Below are positions 34,187 through 46,009 of a DNA stretch of 64,000 bases, one piece after another. Location of the stretch: NCBI GenBank assembly GCA_026120185.1, contig JANUWF010001217.1, positions 1,534,001 through 1,598,000 of the forward strand, given 5' to 3'. Numbering within the stretch: position 1 is the first letter of the stretch; each line of letters begins with the position of its first letter. Source of the DNA: Voacanga thouarsii. Taxonomy: Eukaryota > Streptophyta > Magnoliopsida > Gentianales > Apocynaceae. The notes below the pieces were generated by a model. It worked only from the letters and a program-made list of their open reading frames with translations, was not told where the DNA came from and made no database searches. Both the position numbers and the translations under genes were made by a program.

Positions 34187-34385
34187 CATAAAAATATTAA
34201 GGATTAGGTACGGGTTGAGACAAGTCAGGAATTACTCAATCCCCGGTCTTGATCTGCCTTTAGTTGGCGGATCGAAGAATTAAACACGCCTTCATCCCTA
34301 TCTCCACTTAAATCTCTTTGCCTAGTAAAATTGGATTGGGCGAATGAGTAAATTGCTATTTCAATCAATGCGGGGGATAATATAT

Positions 34386-35617
34386 TTTTTATTATCACAT
34401 AATTGATTAAGACACATTGAAATAATTTTAAATAAAATAAAAATTATTTAAATTTGAGGTCTAAATATATTAAATACTGACCTAATTATTATTTTTATAT
34501 TTAATATAAATTATAAAAAAATATTGTATAAAAATAAATTATAATTAACCTTTTGTATTCAAACTTCATATTTCAAAATTCGCTTTTCAAATTTCAATTT
34601 AAAAAATTCGATACTTAAGTATTTAGAATTTAGTCTTTAAACTTCGGTATAATCAAACAACTCCAAAAATATGACGATTGAATTAGTTATAATTTATTTT
34701 TACACTATATTTTATTACAATTTAAATTAAATATATAAAAATAATAACCAAACTTCAAACTTAATTAATTTTTATTTCATTTAAAATTTATCATAAAATT
34801 TTAGCTTGTTTTAATCTAAGTGATAACAAGAATCTATTATCAGATGCATACAAGTAATTAAACACTTAACATTACTTGTTATTATATATAATTAATTAAT
34901 TAAAGTGCTTAATTCATTTATTAAATATGCCATGAATTTTTTAAATCTAAAGTAGATTGAATTAATTATAATTTTATACTATATTTTACTATATTTTATA
35001 TTATATATAAAGGTCTGATAACAATAAATTTAAAATATTAAAATATAATTAATTTTTATTTCACTTAAAATTTATAATAAAATATTAATACATCTTAATA
35101 AATTAAGTGATAGTAAAAATTTGTTATCAAACGCACTGAAGCAATTAAACTTAATATTATCCCTTATCAAATACTCTTAATTAAATAAATACTTTATTAA
35201 TTAACTTTAAATATTTAATTTGGTTATCAAACATGTTTTAAATATGAAGGTTAAAAATATTTAATACTTATTTAATTATTATTATTTTTCTGTTAAATAT
35301 AAGTTTTAATAAAAAATAATAAAAAATAAATTATAATTAATTCAGTTGTCATATTAAAACTTCAAAGTTTTAATTTTCAAAATTCAATTATTAAATATTT
35401 AAAATTTTTAATTTTCAAATTTCAAATTTATCAAATGAATCATTAATAATTTTCTCAATAACTATATATTAAGCTAAAACCACATGTTTAGGAAAATAAA
35501 CACATGCCATAATCAAGAGTGTTAGCTAAATTGTAGATATGATTCTACTATCATATTGATACCAGCATGAGAACCCATATTAACTTCAAGAGTATCAATC
35601 TTGATGTTAACAGAAAC
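34386..35617. other. AT-rich DNA with degenerate repeats
   Basis: Repeated 'taattaatttttatttca', '(g)ttatcaaac' and 'aatatttaatac' motifs recur several times. No gene. It may be remnants of AT-rich MITEs. Confidence 0.4.
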
Positions 35618-37121
35618 TAGGAATGAAAATAGACCGAGCTCTTAACAAGGGCCTACGGAGCCTTGTCTAGTTTAGACTTGACCTGACTTGAGCCCGCTTA
35701 GTAAATATGTTAGGCTTGGGCTTAAAACTAGGTCTATTTAACTAAATAGGCTGAGTCTGTTTAGTTAAAGTTTGACTTGAAATTTACATGGCCTAGCCTA
35801 TGTGTGTGTATATATATATTAATATTAATATTATCTATTATATATCTTATATTATTATTATTCCCACTATAAGTGTACTGACAATATATTTGAAGAATGC
35901 TAAGGAAAAGAAGTGAAAGACTAAGAATGTGATCAGATGAAGTTTGAGTAAATAAAAAGGAAGGAAATCATAAATTGATGTAAGAATTTTGTATGAGGTA
36001 CCATTGAAAAACACCAAATAATTAGATTATTGTATCCTGTTGACGAGAGAGAGAGATATATATAATTAGAATAAAGTAAGAAAAGGAAAATGAGAAGGGA
36101 AAAAATGGGTAAAATTTAAGCAAAGGATATGTAATTATTAAAAATATATCATCTAATTACTTACTAATAATAAAAATTAAAACAAAGTACTTCATTATAC
36201 TCCAAAGGAAGGGGGTGATACAAAAAATTTCTCCCTCCCTCAATTATTATTAAAAGAAAAATTTAATAAAACAAAGCTTGATGGTAAAATATATATTAAA
36301 AAAACAAATAAAAAAAATGTTTACCTCATTTTCCATCTCGTAACGTCATGGAAGAAACATTTGTTTAAAAATAAAAAGATTTCATTTTATATAGGAAACT
36401 GAAACTTTTATGTGGATTAAGTATCATTGGATATTTTTAATATTTTATTCTCTTTTATTATTGTAAAATACTTATTTATAATTCTTTTGCATGAAATAAA
36501 AGTTTCTATTTTGATTAACGTGTAAAATTTTTAAAAATATTTAAGTTTAATTAATTATTACTCCATCTATTTCAAAATACTTGTTCATGAAACCATTTGC
36601 ACACAAATTAAAGGTGTTGAAAACAATATTACAATTTAGATAAAGTTCATATTCTACCCATATTAAAAACATAATAGCTATTGGTTGGTGAAAATTCTCA
36701 AGAAGTAAGAAAAAAAAAAGAGTTTTGGAAAATTATGTAGTTGATTTAGAATAAATAGGGATACAATAGGAAGAAATTAATCATTAGTTTTAGAAATATG
36801 TACATGAACAAGTATTTTGAAACAAAATCAAAAAATAATTCATGAACAAGTATTTTAAAATAGATAGAATACTTTAATTTTATTAAAAGAAGTGATTGAT
36901 AATCTTAATTTATTAATATAATTTATATCAAGAATGTTATAAAACTCTAAGTAGACTTTTAGGTAGGTTTCAAGTCAAATTAGACTTTTCAAAAGCCATG
37001 ACTGAACTAAAAAAAATGCCTTATATAGTTTAACGGGTTAGACTTAAGCTTTTAACCTATAATGTAAGCTCAGGCCTGTTTAGTCAAAGTCTGACCTAAC
37101 TAGGTCCTATTTCCATCCCTA
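35618..37121. mobile_element. hAT-type non-autonomous element, 1,504 bp
   Basis: Left end TAGGAATGAAAATAGACC and right end the inverse of TAGGGATGGAAATAGGACC. The subterminal 'gtttagttaaagtttgac' is mirrored at the right end. The flanking octamers (ACAGAAAC and ACAACTTC) match poorly, so the target duplication is not proven. There is no transposase. A Stowaway-like MITE lies inside. Confidence 0.65.
36561..36869. mobile_element. Stowaway-like MITE nested in the hAT-type element
   Basis: Left end CTCCATCTATTTCAAAATAC and right end the inverse of TTCTATCTATTTTAAAATAC, flanked by TA on each side (36559-36560, 36870-36871). The right terminal ~30 bp is present in two tandem copies. Confidence 0.75.
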
Positions 37122-37459
37122 ACAACTTCTAATTGATACTCTCCTTAGTGCTATGATTTCTGCCAAGGATTTGTTGTGTTATTTTCAAAGAAAATCCAAT
37201 CACCTAAGTGATCTCTAGTCAGTAATCACTCACCCAATTGCCTAACCCAAGATTTCCAATAAGTAATTGGAAAAGTGGTAGGACAGGGTTGAGTAATATT
37301 TGTGAATTTCATTTGTAGTTTTCATGCATGCATTAAAAAAAAAAAAAAAGAAATCAGTGATGGGGATATAAATTTGTAAATTAATTAGGACTTCTAACTA
37401 GATAAAATACTTCACATAAATGAGAGGTACTAGTTTTGGTCTATATCCTCTTCACCAAA
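37122..37459. other. Intergenic spacer, nothing recognised
   Basis: Short stretch between two hAT-type elements; no gene seen. Confidence 0.5.
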
Positions 37460-37467
37460 CTATAACC

Positions 37468-38089
37468 TAGGACTGTTCAAGGGTTGGGTTGATTTTTTAA
37501 CCCAACCTAAATATTTTAGTTTGAAAATTTTGAATCCAAACCAAACTATTTAAAATTTCAAACTGTCAGTTTGAAATGTGTTCGGTTTGGTTTAATCGGT
37601 TTCTCCATAATTTTCTATGTAAATAAACTACTCCCTAACATTTGATAAAATATTATATGTAGAAGTATTAATTAAATATTACAAAAAGCATTCCTTTCTC
37701 AACAATACAAACTAATCAAAGTAAAATCCATAATTCCATACAATATCAAATATTACCTAATGTTAATAACACAAACTAAATAAAGTTAAATACATAGAAT
37801 GTTTGTTGATAAACTAAATAACACATATTAGCTTAATATCCTTTTCCAATTTCTACTAGATGTTAAACTTCAAACGTTTCAATATACCTGCAAAACATAT
37901 TATAAAAAATAATCACAAACAATTTTTAATTTGATTAAATGAAAAAAATAAATATATTTGATAACATACTAGTCTAGATATGAAAGATAAATTTCAAGAA
38001 AAGAGGAGGGAAATTAGAAAAGTAGATAGCCAGCATAATAAGATTTCCTCTTTCATATTTTTGTATGTTTTAAAATTAAAATAAATTTA

Positions 38090-38142
<53 letters not shown>

Positions 38143-38320
38143 AGTTTGGGTTGGGTTGGGTTATGTTGGATTATATGATTTAAAAAAACCAAACCAAACT
38201 AGCGGTTTATAATTTTATTAATTCAAACCAAATCAAACTAACCAAAAAAATCAAAATTCGGTTTGAGTTGAGTTGGTTTAATCGATTTGGTTCAATTTTC
38301 AATTTGATTGAACAACCCTA
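37468..38320. mobile_element. hAT-type MITE, 853 bp
   Basis: Left end TAGGACTGTTCAA, right end the inverse of TAGGGTTGTTCAA. Flanking octamers CTATAACC (37460-37467) and CTATGACC (38321-38328) agree at seven of eight bases. Subterminal 'ggttgggtt' and 'aaccaaac' motifs are mirrored. A (TA)n run occupies 38094-38139. No coding sequence. Confidence 0.85.
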
Positions 38321-38328
38321 CTATGACC

Positions 38329-38990
38329 CCAAAAAATTGTAATTTCATTTTTAACATTTGCTCTTTTATCTCAAATTTACAGCAAATATATTGGTAGTCT
38401 CATATTTAAAAAAAAAAATTGCCCCCAGAAAAACCTAATTTTACACCAAAAACAACAAATTAGATAAAATTAATGGAAGTTAGAAATAATTTGATAAGAC
38501 TCAATCCCAATATCAAATAGAATGAACTCTCATAAAAGGTAAGAGTAGATTTCAAAAGGAAGTATGATCTGACTTGAACTAGATAGAGATTTAGATTTTA
38601 AATAAAAAATTTATAATAATGTTTTTATAATTCTTGCAACAAAATTTATATTTTTCTTTTCAAATCTCACTATTACTTATTTTTTTTTTTTTGGGATACA
38701 TTTCTATTCTTTATAAATTCTTAATAACTTTTACATTAGGAATTCTATCCAAAATTTTATAATTTTTGTTAATTAAATCCAATTTTTATTTTTTGTTTAA
38801 AAGTGGAACTTTTTAAAACCATTCCGTGTAAATATGATATTCTTTATACTTTGGTGTAAAATTAAGATAGAGGTTAAATATTAATAAGTAGACATGTCAT
38901 TAATTAAAAAATATTGCTATTTTCCCCTCAAAAAATAATAAAGCTTCATTGTTGTTATTATTATTTTTTGGCTTTAATCCTTGTGTATGT
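38329..38990. other. AT-rich spacer, nothing recognised
   Basis: No supported gene or repeat. Confidence 0.5.
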
Positions 38991-39170
38991 GCTAGCATTG
39001 GCAAGTGGGGCAGTTCGGCTCATTGAGCTCGAGCGCCAAACCGGCCACTATTTACTAGGCCGGGCCAGGAATTTTTTTTTTTCATTTTGGTCCCTAAAAT
39101 GCTTAGTTATTTATTTAATTTTTTACAATTTAGTCCCTAACGAATATATTCTCCCTCAACCCCCAAAACT

Positions 39171-39180
39171 CTATAAATAC
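39171..39180 (+). promoter_or_regulatory. TATA box of the second hAT transposon
   Basis: CTATAAATAC is followed about 30-120 bp later by repeated 'actctctaactctc' leader sequence and then the transposase region. Confidence 0.65.
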
Positions 39181-41546
39181 CCCATAATTCATCCCAAAAC
39201 TCATCAAACACTCTCTAACTCTCTCCAACTCTCTCTAATTCTCTTAAACTCTCTTATTTTTATTCATCTTTATCTCATAATTCTCAAATCTCTTCAGTTC
39301 CTTTACAAAAAAATGTTAGAATAGAATTTAATTTTTAATATACTTTTTCAATTTTTCAAGAAAGTCTTTATATTTTGAAAGATTATTGAGTGACGGAATA
39401 GTGGATACAAGAAGTAAAACTCCACAAAGTATTGTTGTTCTTGACCATCAACGAATTAGTATTTTTTAATCTTACATTCTTATATTTTATCTTTATTAAT
39501 TATTTATTTGTTTTAGTTATTTGTTTAATTTTTAAGTTAATTTGTTATTTATATTTTTCAATTCTCTTATTTCATTATTTGTTAATACTTTATTTTTTTA
39601 ACTTTTATTTGAATTTTGATTGATTATTATTTTTTTTAAAAAAAATAGATCAAAATCAATATCATTATTTTTCTTCATCACAATCATCTGCACATTTTGA
39701 TTTTAATATAGATCCAGCATTGAATTTAATAAATAATTAAATAAGTAATGAAGATGAAGGCCCTAGTAGGCCTAGCGTTAGTGTTTCACGATCACAACCA
39801 ACTCCAACTATTAATCTTAATGAATCTAATATAGGTCAAGATGATATTGAAATTGCAGATGTTATAGCTAAAGCAAAAACATTTATGGTTTGAAATCTTT
39901 TTGAAAAGAATAATAATAATGATAGGGCAACATGTAATATTTGTAGGGTGGCATATGCATATAAGAAGGGAGAAAAGACATGAATGTTAGTTAGACATAT
40001 GAAAATGTCACATAATGATTGGTTATAAATCTTACTTAAACAACAACAAATATATACTATAGGAGGTCAGATTATTGGTAATTTTCAATACGATAATAGA
40101 AAAAATAGAAGTGGATTTGCTAATTGATTGTTCAAACTAAATTACCTTTCAATTTTGCAGAAAATCCACATTATGAACAATACATACAAAACAATTGTCA
40201 ACAAGCATGAAAAATGATTCCTAGAACAACGTTAAAAAATGATATAATAAAGATATATAAATAAATAAAAGAGTATCTAATTACTATATTTGATTCTTGT
40301 AATTGAAAATGTGCTCTTACTGGTGATGGTTGGATTGCAATTACTAATGAATCTTATTTGTGCATTACATGTCATTAGATAGATCGTGATTGGTTAGTAC
40401 AAAAAAGAATTATTTGTTTTAAATTATTTGAATATCCTCATATAGGTAGTAATATAGTTAGAATGATTACTCAAATATATCGTGAATATATGATTTTAAA
40501 TAAAATTATTTTTATTTTTTTAGATAATGCTTCAAATAATGATTCTGTCATAGCAATTTTGAAAAATACTATGAATCCTATGTAAGATAGTATTTTATTT
40601 CATACTAAGTGTGCTTGTTATATACTTAATTTATGTGTTAAGGAATGATATAAATATGTTGATGATATTGTTAATATAATTAAAAATATTATTTTATTTA
40701 TTAAAACTTCCCTAACTAAGCAACAAAATTTTAAGATTTTATACCAAGAATAAGGTATATCTTTTAAAAAATTTAGATTAGATTGTAAAATTAGATGGAA
40801 CTCAACTTTAGATATATTTGAAAGTGTTATACCTTTTCAAAATTAACTTATTGAATTTTGTAATAGTAACAATTTTCAACCTCAATTAATTGAAACTCAT
40901 TTTGAAAATTGTATTACACTTTCAACAATTTTATTTACTTTCAAAGAAGCATTTGTACTTTTATCGAGATCTTATTATTCTACTACTCATCCTATTCTTC
41001 CAACACTTGCTAATGTAACACATATTTTTGGTGAATATATGAACCATCCACAATATGATTATTTTATGAGAAATATGTTTGAAAAATATAAAAAATATTA
41101 TGAAAATATTCCTATTTTATATTATATGGCATTGTGTATGAATCATCGAGTAAAAATGGTTGGATTTCATAGTATTATTGAATATTTATATGAAACATTA
41201 GATTTTAATGAATCTCAAACACTTAGGCAATATATGATAAAAAACATAAAAGATAAAACGACTAAAATTTTACCTGACATGTATAATTTGTATGAGTTTA
41301 AATCTTCTTATTCTGGTTCTTCTAATTTAAGTAGGCAAGCTTCATCATCATCTAACAGTCACTTTCAACCATCACGAAAATCTACCTCTTCGATTTCATC
41401 AGTATTTAATCTATGGGGTATCATGAAGCGTAAAAAAAGATCATCTACCATTTACAACAAGATGACAATTTACGATATGCAACCCTTGATAGAAAATGAG
41501 GATCAACATTTTAATATTTGTGGTTGATAGAAGGTTCATGTAAGTC

Positions 41547-41551
41547 AATAC
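41547..41551. repeat. Target-site duplication AATAC (left) of the minus-strand Copia
   Basis: AATAC at 41547-41551 and again at 47720-47724. Confidence 0.9.
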
Positions 41552-42362
41552 TGTTTGGTATCTCAAGCTCGTATCTTATACGGCGCAGTGAAAAATAAAA
41601 CGAGATATCATCCTAAGACTCGCCTATGTGTGGAAAACAAGACATAAAGATAATAAAGGTAGCAGCTTTTTACCTTTGTTTAGTCGTCCGAAGAATAAAA
41701 TTTCTTCTTCAAATCGAGACGCGGTCCAGCAATCCTCTTGTGCAAACTCCAGGACAGTTGGACGTCTAACCACTATAATCACAGTGTGTGATTATCTCTA
41801 ACAGTAATTCATACAGAGGAATACTCAAGCACGGAGTTTTCTGTGCTAGCAGAAAATCTAAGTAGCTACTAGAGTTGTTTCTCAAGAACAATCGAGAGAG
41901 AGAGAAGAAAGAAGGTTGTGTGTTGCCTAGAGTATCCGTTGATCTAACCTCAGCCAGGGTTTTGATTATATCATATATATAATCGAAAAATCCTGCTAAA
42001 ATTGAGAATTCTAATCCTATTAGAGTTCCCTAATTGTAATTGGAAATATCAAATTCTCACAATTATAATTTGGACTATAAATTATAACTAATTATAATTT
42101 GTCCATAACAACTTCTCTTTCTCTCAATTAACCCTACTATGTTATCAAATAATATCTTGAGTACATAATCTTCTATTGTGTGTGACCTATTAGGTTTCCC
42201 AGTCAATTAGTAGAGAAAATGAATTAATCCAAACGTCTTTGATATTAATAATCCATAATTAATTAGAATTAATCCAATTAATTCTAATCAGGATTGGTTT
42301 ATTAATTCATCAATTAATAAACCCATATTCCTATATCATGAGCGGTATCTAACAACACATCA
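41552..42362 (-). mobile_element. 3' LTR remnant of the minus-strand Copia
   Basis: Matches 46010-46830 closely. Homology stops near 42362, where integrase sequence begins, marking the deletion junction. Confidence 0.85.
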
Positions 42363-43173
42363 TGACCACTCAAGTATTTTCCTCCTTGATCAGATTTTAG
42401 AGTCTTAGTACTTTTGCTAAGTTGTTTCTCTATTTCATTCTTGAAGTCTTTAAACCTTTCAAAGGTCTCAGATTTGTATTTCATTAAATACAAATATCCG
42501 TATCGTGAGAAATCATCGATAAATGTTATGAAATAGTTATAACCTCCTCTTACTTGTATTGACATTGGGCCACATACATCAGAATGTATGAGTTCTAATA
42601 ACTTGACCCGTTCTCCTTTTCTTGGAAAAATAGTTTTAGTCATTTTGCCTAATAAACAAAATTCGCATGTGCCATATAATTCATAATCAAATGACCCTAA
42701 GTCACCAAACTTGTGTAACTTAGAAACACGATTTTCGTTTACATAACCCAAATGACAATGCCATAAGTAAGAGATATTAAAGTTATCTATTTTAGGTTTC
42801 TTATTATTTATATTGAGAACTGGATTATCCAAGTCTAGAACATATAAACCATTAACCAAAGTTACTGAACCATAATGAATATCATTCAATGAAAAGAACA
42901 ACATTTATTCTTAAATATTAAATGAAATCCACATAAGTCTAAATACGCAACTGAGATAATATTTTTCATTAAAATTGGTACATAATAACAGTTTTGCAAT
43001 TCTAGAATTAATCCCCAAGGTAGATTCAACTCGTATGTCCCCACAACAAGTGCAGCAACCTTTGCCCCATTTGCAGTACGTAGGTCTACGTTACCTTTCT
43101 CTAGCCTTCTACTTCTATTTAGTCCATGCAAGTTATTGCACAAATGAGATCCACATCCGGTATCTAATACCAT
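42363..43173 (-). pseudogene. Copia protease and integrase (truncated)
   Basis: Read leftward: protease motif LDTGCGSHLC (about 43168), then a switch of frame near 42890. The HHCC region follows (LWHCHLGYVNENRVSKLHK ... CEFCLLGKM) and then the integrase core start (IHSDVCGPM at about 42580, KSDQGGKY at about 42385). The frame then runs into the LTR remnant, which contributes the last codons up to a stop at 42314. No RT domain. Confidence 0.85.
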
Positions 43174-44056
43174 ATCTCATTTCTAAAGGCAGTATTTATG
43201 TCAATCATAAACATACTCGGAGTAGAAGTAGAAATGCTTATAAGCTTCTTCTTCTGCTTCTTATCCTTAATGGTTTCCAAGTAGGCTTTGCAGTTGCGCC
43301 TCCAGTGGCCCATCTTCCCACAATGATGACATAGGCCATTGGTAGCTGCGTCCTTCTTGTTCACACCACTTTTGGGCTTCATGGGAGCTTTCTTCCTCTT
43401 CTTTTGAACTTTCTTCTTAGAAAATGAAGATTCTACCATTAAAACTACATTGGAATCCTTCTTCATGAAAGACTCTACAGTTTTGAGAAGATTGATCAAC
43501 TCAGGAATGGTGGATTCAATCTTGTTCATCTGATAGTTAATCACAAATTGTGAAAAACTATTAGGTAAAGATTATAGAATTAAATCAACACTTAAGTCAT
43601 GATCCATTGCAAATCCGAGAGATCCAAGCTTCTCTATTAAGCCCAACATCTTCAGCCCATGAGTGGCCACAGAAGAAAACCCTCTACCATTTTGCAATGA
43701 AATAGTTACTTCGAGATCTCATATCTCTCAGTTCTAGCTTGTGTATCAAACAGCTCTCGAAGATGTAGTATAATCGATTGAGCATTCATATGCTTATGCT
43801 GTTTTTGCAACTCGGGAGTCATGGATGCCAGCATAATACATGATGCTGCATCACTATTCTTCTTGTGCCTCTTGTAGACAGCATGCTTATCAGTATAAGC
43901 ATCTTGGGTTGGTGGTGGTTGAATATGAGCATCTAGTACGTAGAACAACTTTTTTGATTTGAGAACGATTCTTAAATTTCTATATCAGTCGAGATAGTTT
44001 GATTATGTTAACTTGTTGGTTTCTAAGATGCTACGTAAGTTTAGGTTTGTTGACAT
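43164..44056 (-). pseudogene. Copia gag (decayed)
   Basis: The start is probably the ATG at 44056-44054, with two early stops at about 44005 and 43985 (the second where Trp is expected). An open stretch follows from 43948 (VLKSKKLFYVLD just upstream, TPELQKQHKHMNAQ, LRELFDTQARTERYEIS). After a frame change, 43544-43164 contains a perfect CCHC zinc knuckle (CHHCGKMGHWRRNC) near 43300. Confidence 0.85.
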
Positions 44057-45994
44057 GATGCAAGTGACTTAGATGTAAAGATATAGAACATTAGCTAGTT
44101 GTATATGCACATGATATGCAAATAATTAGGATTTTGATTAAACGCATTTTTACTCCACTATTTTACTCAAACCAATAGCCCCCACTATTGATTCGGGAAA
44201 GCCCGTTGGAAGCTTTTCTAGTGGACCGGTATCCAAATTCCTCAAGAATAACCTTGGGTTTACCCAACAACTACCCTTGAGTTCATTGGTAGGTATCCAA
44301 TACCAATTACATTGTATGTAACTACCGGATCATTAGGTGATTAACAACTTTTAATCTTAAAGCCTTTTGAGCTACCCCAACTTTTCCTCTAAATTTCTTT
44401 ATGCTTGAGTTTGCCTAATCGGGATAAAGAATTTAGTTAAACCCGACTCATTAATCAGGAATTTAATTCCAAAAGAATTTAATTTCATAGCTTGAACATG
44501 CTCGATGTCAAGTAGGCTTAGGTTTGCCTAACAACCTGGTTTCGAAAAAAGACTTTTGTTCTTAGTATATTAACGGAAGGAATTAAATTTAATATTAATT
44601 GAGGGATTTGTTCCTTTTAGTGATTTCATTGAATGACAATTTCATTGAATGACATGTATAAAAATCAATAAATCACAAAATTGATAATCATGGTAATAAA
44701 GCGATTACATGGTATGGTTATGGACTTTACCCTAAATTAATTTCTTTGATCCATAAAAAAAATTAATATAGTTAACTCTATGTGTTCATGCGTGATTCAA
44801 GTAGAAGGTCTTACCTTCTCGCATTGTTTTGGTTGCCATCTCCAAAATAAAATAATTCTACTCCTATCTAACCTATGTAGACTAATTACATCATAAAGAG
44901 AGAAAACCTCAAGTTACATTCGACGGAAGTTAAATGAAAAGAAAATTACACAAGAATTCTAGTGAAAGTAGGACACGCATGCCTTATTTCATAAAAAAAA
45001 AAATCAAAATTATAAAATGTATGAACAGATATAATTGGTTTTAGTCCGTAACCATCCACCATGCCATTGACTATACTTAAACAAAATAAATATATACTTT
45101 TATTATTATTCCAAAATTACTATTTTAGAAAAATAAAACAAATTCTAAAATCAATATTTTAGAAAAATACATTAATTTAAAATTTTAAAATCACTATTTT
45201 GAAAAATAAAATTTTTTGTCTCAAAATTAATTTTGAGAAAATACTTTTAAGTCCCATCTCGCAACGATAATGGTAGTCCCGCTAGCCGGTCAATGGGCGG
45301 GGGTCAAGGGGGCAGCGCCCCCGTGGAAAAATTTTTATTTTGCCGTCTCTTATCAAATGAGATTTTTTCCTTTTCAAAATTCTATTCGATTTTTTTTTTT
45401 AACAGCTGGATAGTACAAAACAGAGCATAACCAGCGCCGGTTTGAAAGCCAGAGCCGGCGCCAGCTCTGTTCTAGTTTTCAAAAAATTTTCTCTTCTAAA
45501 AACGCTTTCTGGACATCACGATTAGAACAGAACCGGTGCCGGTTTGGAGGTCAGAGCCAACGTTGGCTGTAGTCGGGAAGTGGTGGCGATTTTCAGAAAA
45601 ATTTTCCAAAAATAATTTCTGATGCCCTAATCTTCTGTAGAATTTTAGTGAGAACAACTCTCAACAGAATTTTCTGTTTTAAGGCTCAAAACAACAACCA
45701 ATTTGTTAGTTTAGACAAAACAAAATAAAAAATCAAATTCACAAGATGAAACGGAGGGCAACTACCATGTTTAAGAAAATGTTTTTCTGCAGAAAATTTT
45801 CAACACATAAAGAAAGCACCTTTCGAAATATGCTATAACTTTTACACAATCATATTATGCTACGGACCCAACCCACAAAGCTTGAAACGATTTCAACTCG
45901 AGTGAAAATGATTTTTACAGTGAACAAAGACAAACACGAATACATGAAAAGAATTTTTTATGCCAAAAACAATATCCATAGACTACACATAGCA
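44057..45994 (-). mobile_element. Long leader of the minus-strand Copia, with GC hairpin
   Basis: About 1.9 kb between primer site and gag, with no coding sequence. A perfect palindrome-like GGGGGCAGCGCCCCC lies at 45308-45322. A motif 'aaccagcgccggtttgaaagccagagcc' recurs in altered form at about 45430 and 45530. Confidence 0.6.
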
Positions 45995-46009
45995 TGGCTC
46001 TGATACCAC
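45995..46009 (-). promoter_or_regulatory. Primer binding site of the minus-strand Copia
   Basis: On the minus strand GTGGTATCAGAGCCA directly follows the LTR, a perfect tRNA-Met-type primer site. Confidence 0.9.

Larger units (their letters stand above)
32655..34385. repeat. Two tandem copies of a hAT-like non-autonomous repeat
   Basis: Copy 1 (about 32655-33685) and copy 2 (about 33686-34385) share the order 'ccctaaacatcctgac', 'ttgcccttagcctgtccctgcca', 'ttctctagccaaa', an AT-rich centre with 'acattatcatacattga', and 'gatctgcct...ttaattaaac...ttcatc'. Copy 1 begins TAGGAATGGCAAT and the right end is inverse TAGGGATGAAGG, similar to hAT termini. Copy 1 is longer because of microsatellites. 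No coding sequence. Confidence 0.7.

Noticed and set aside
38914..39324. 136-codon plus-strand frame
   Set aside because: It spans the hAT left end, its TATA box and its CT-rich leader.
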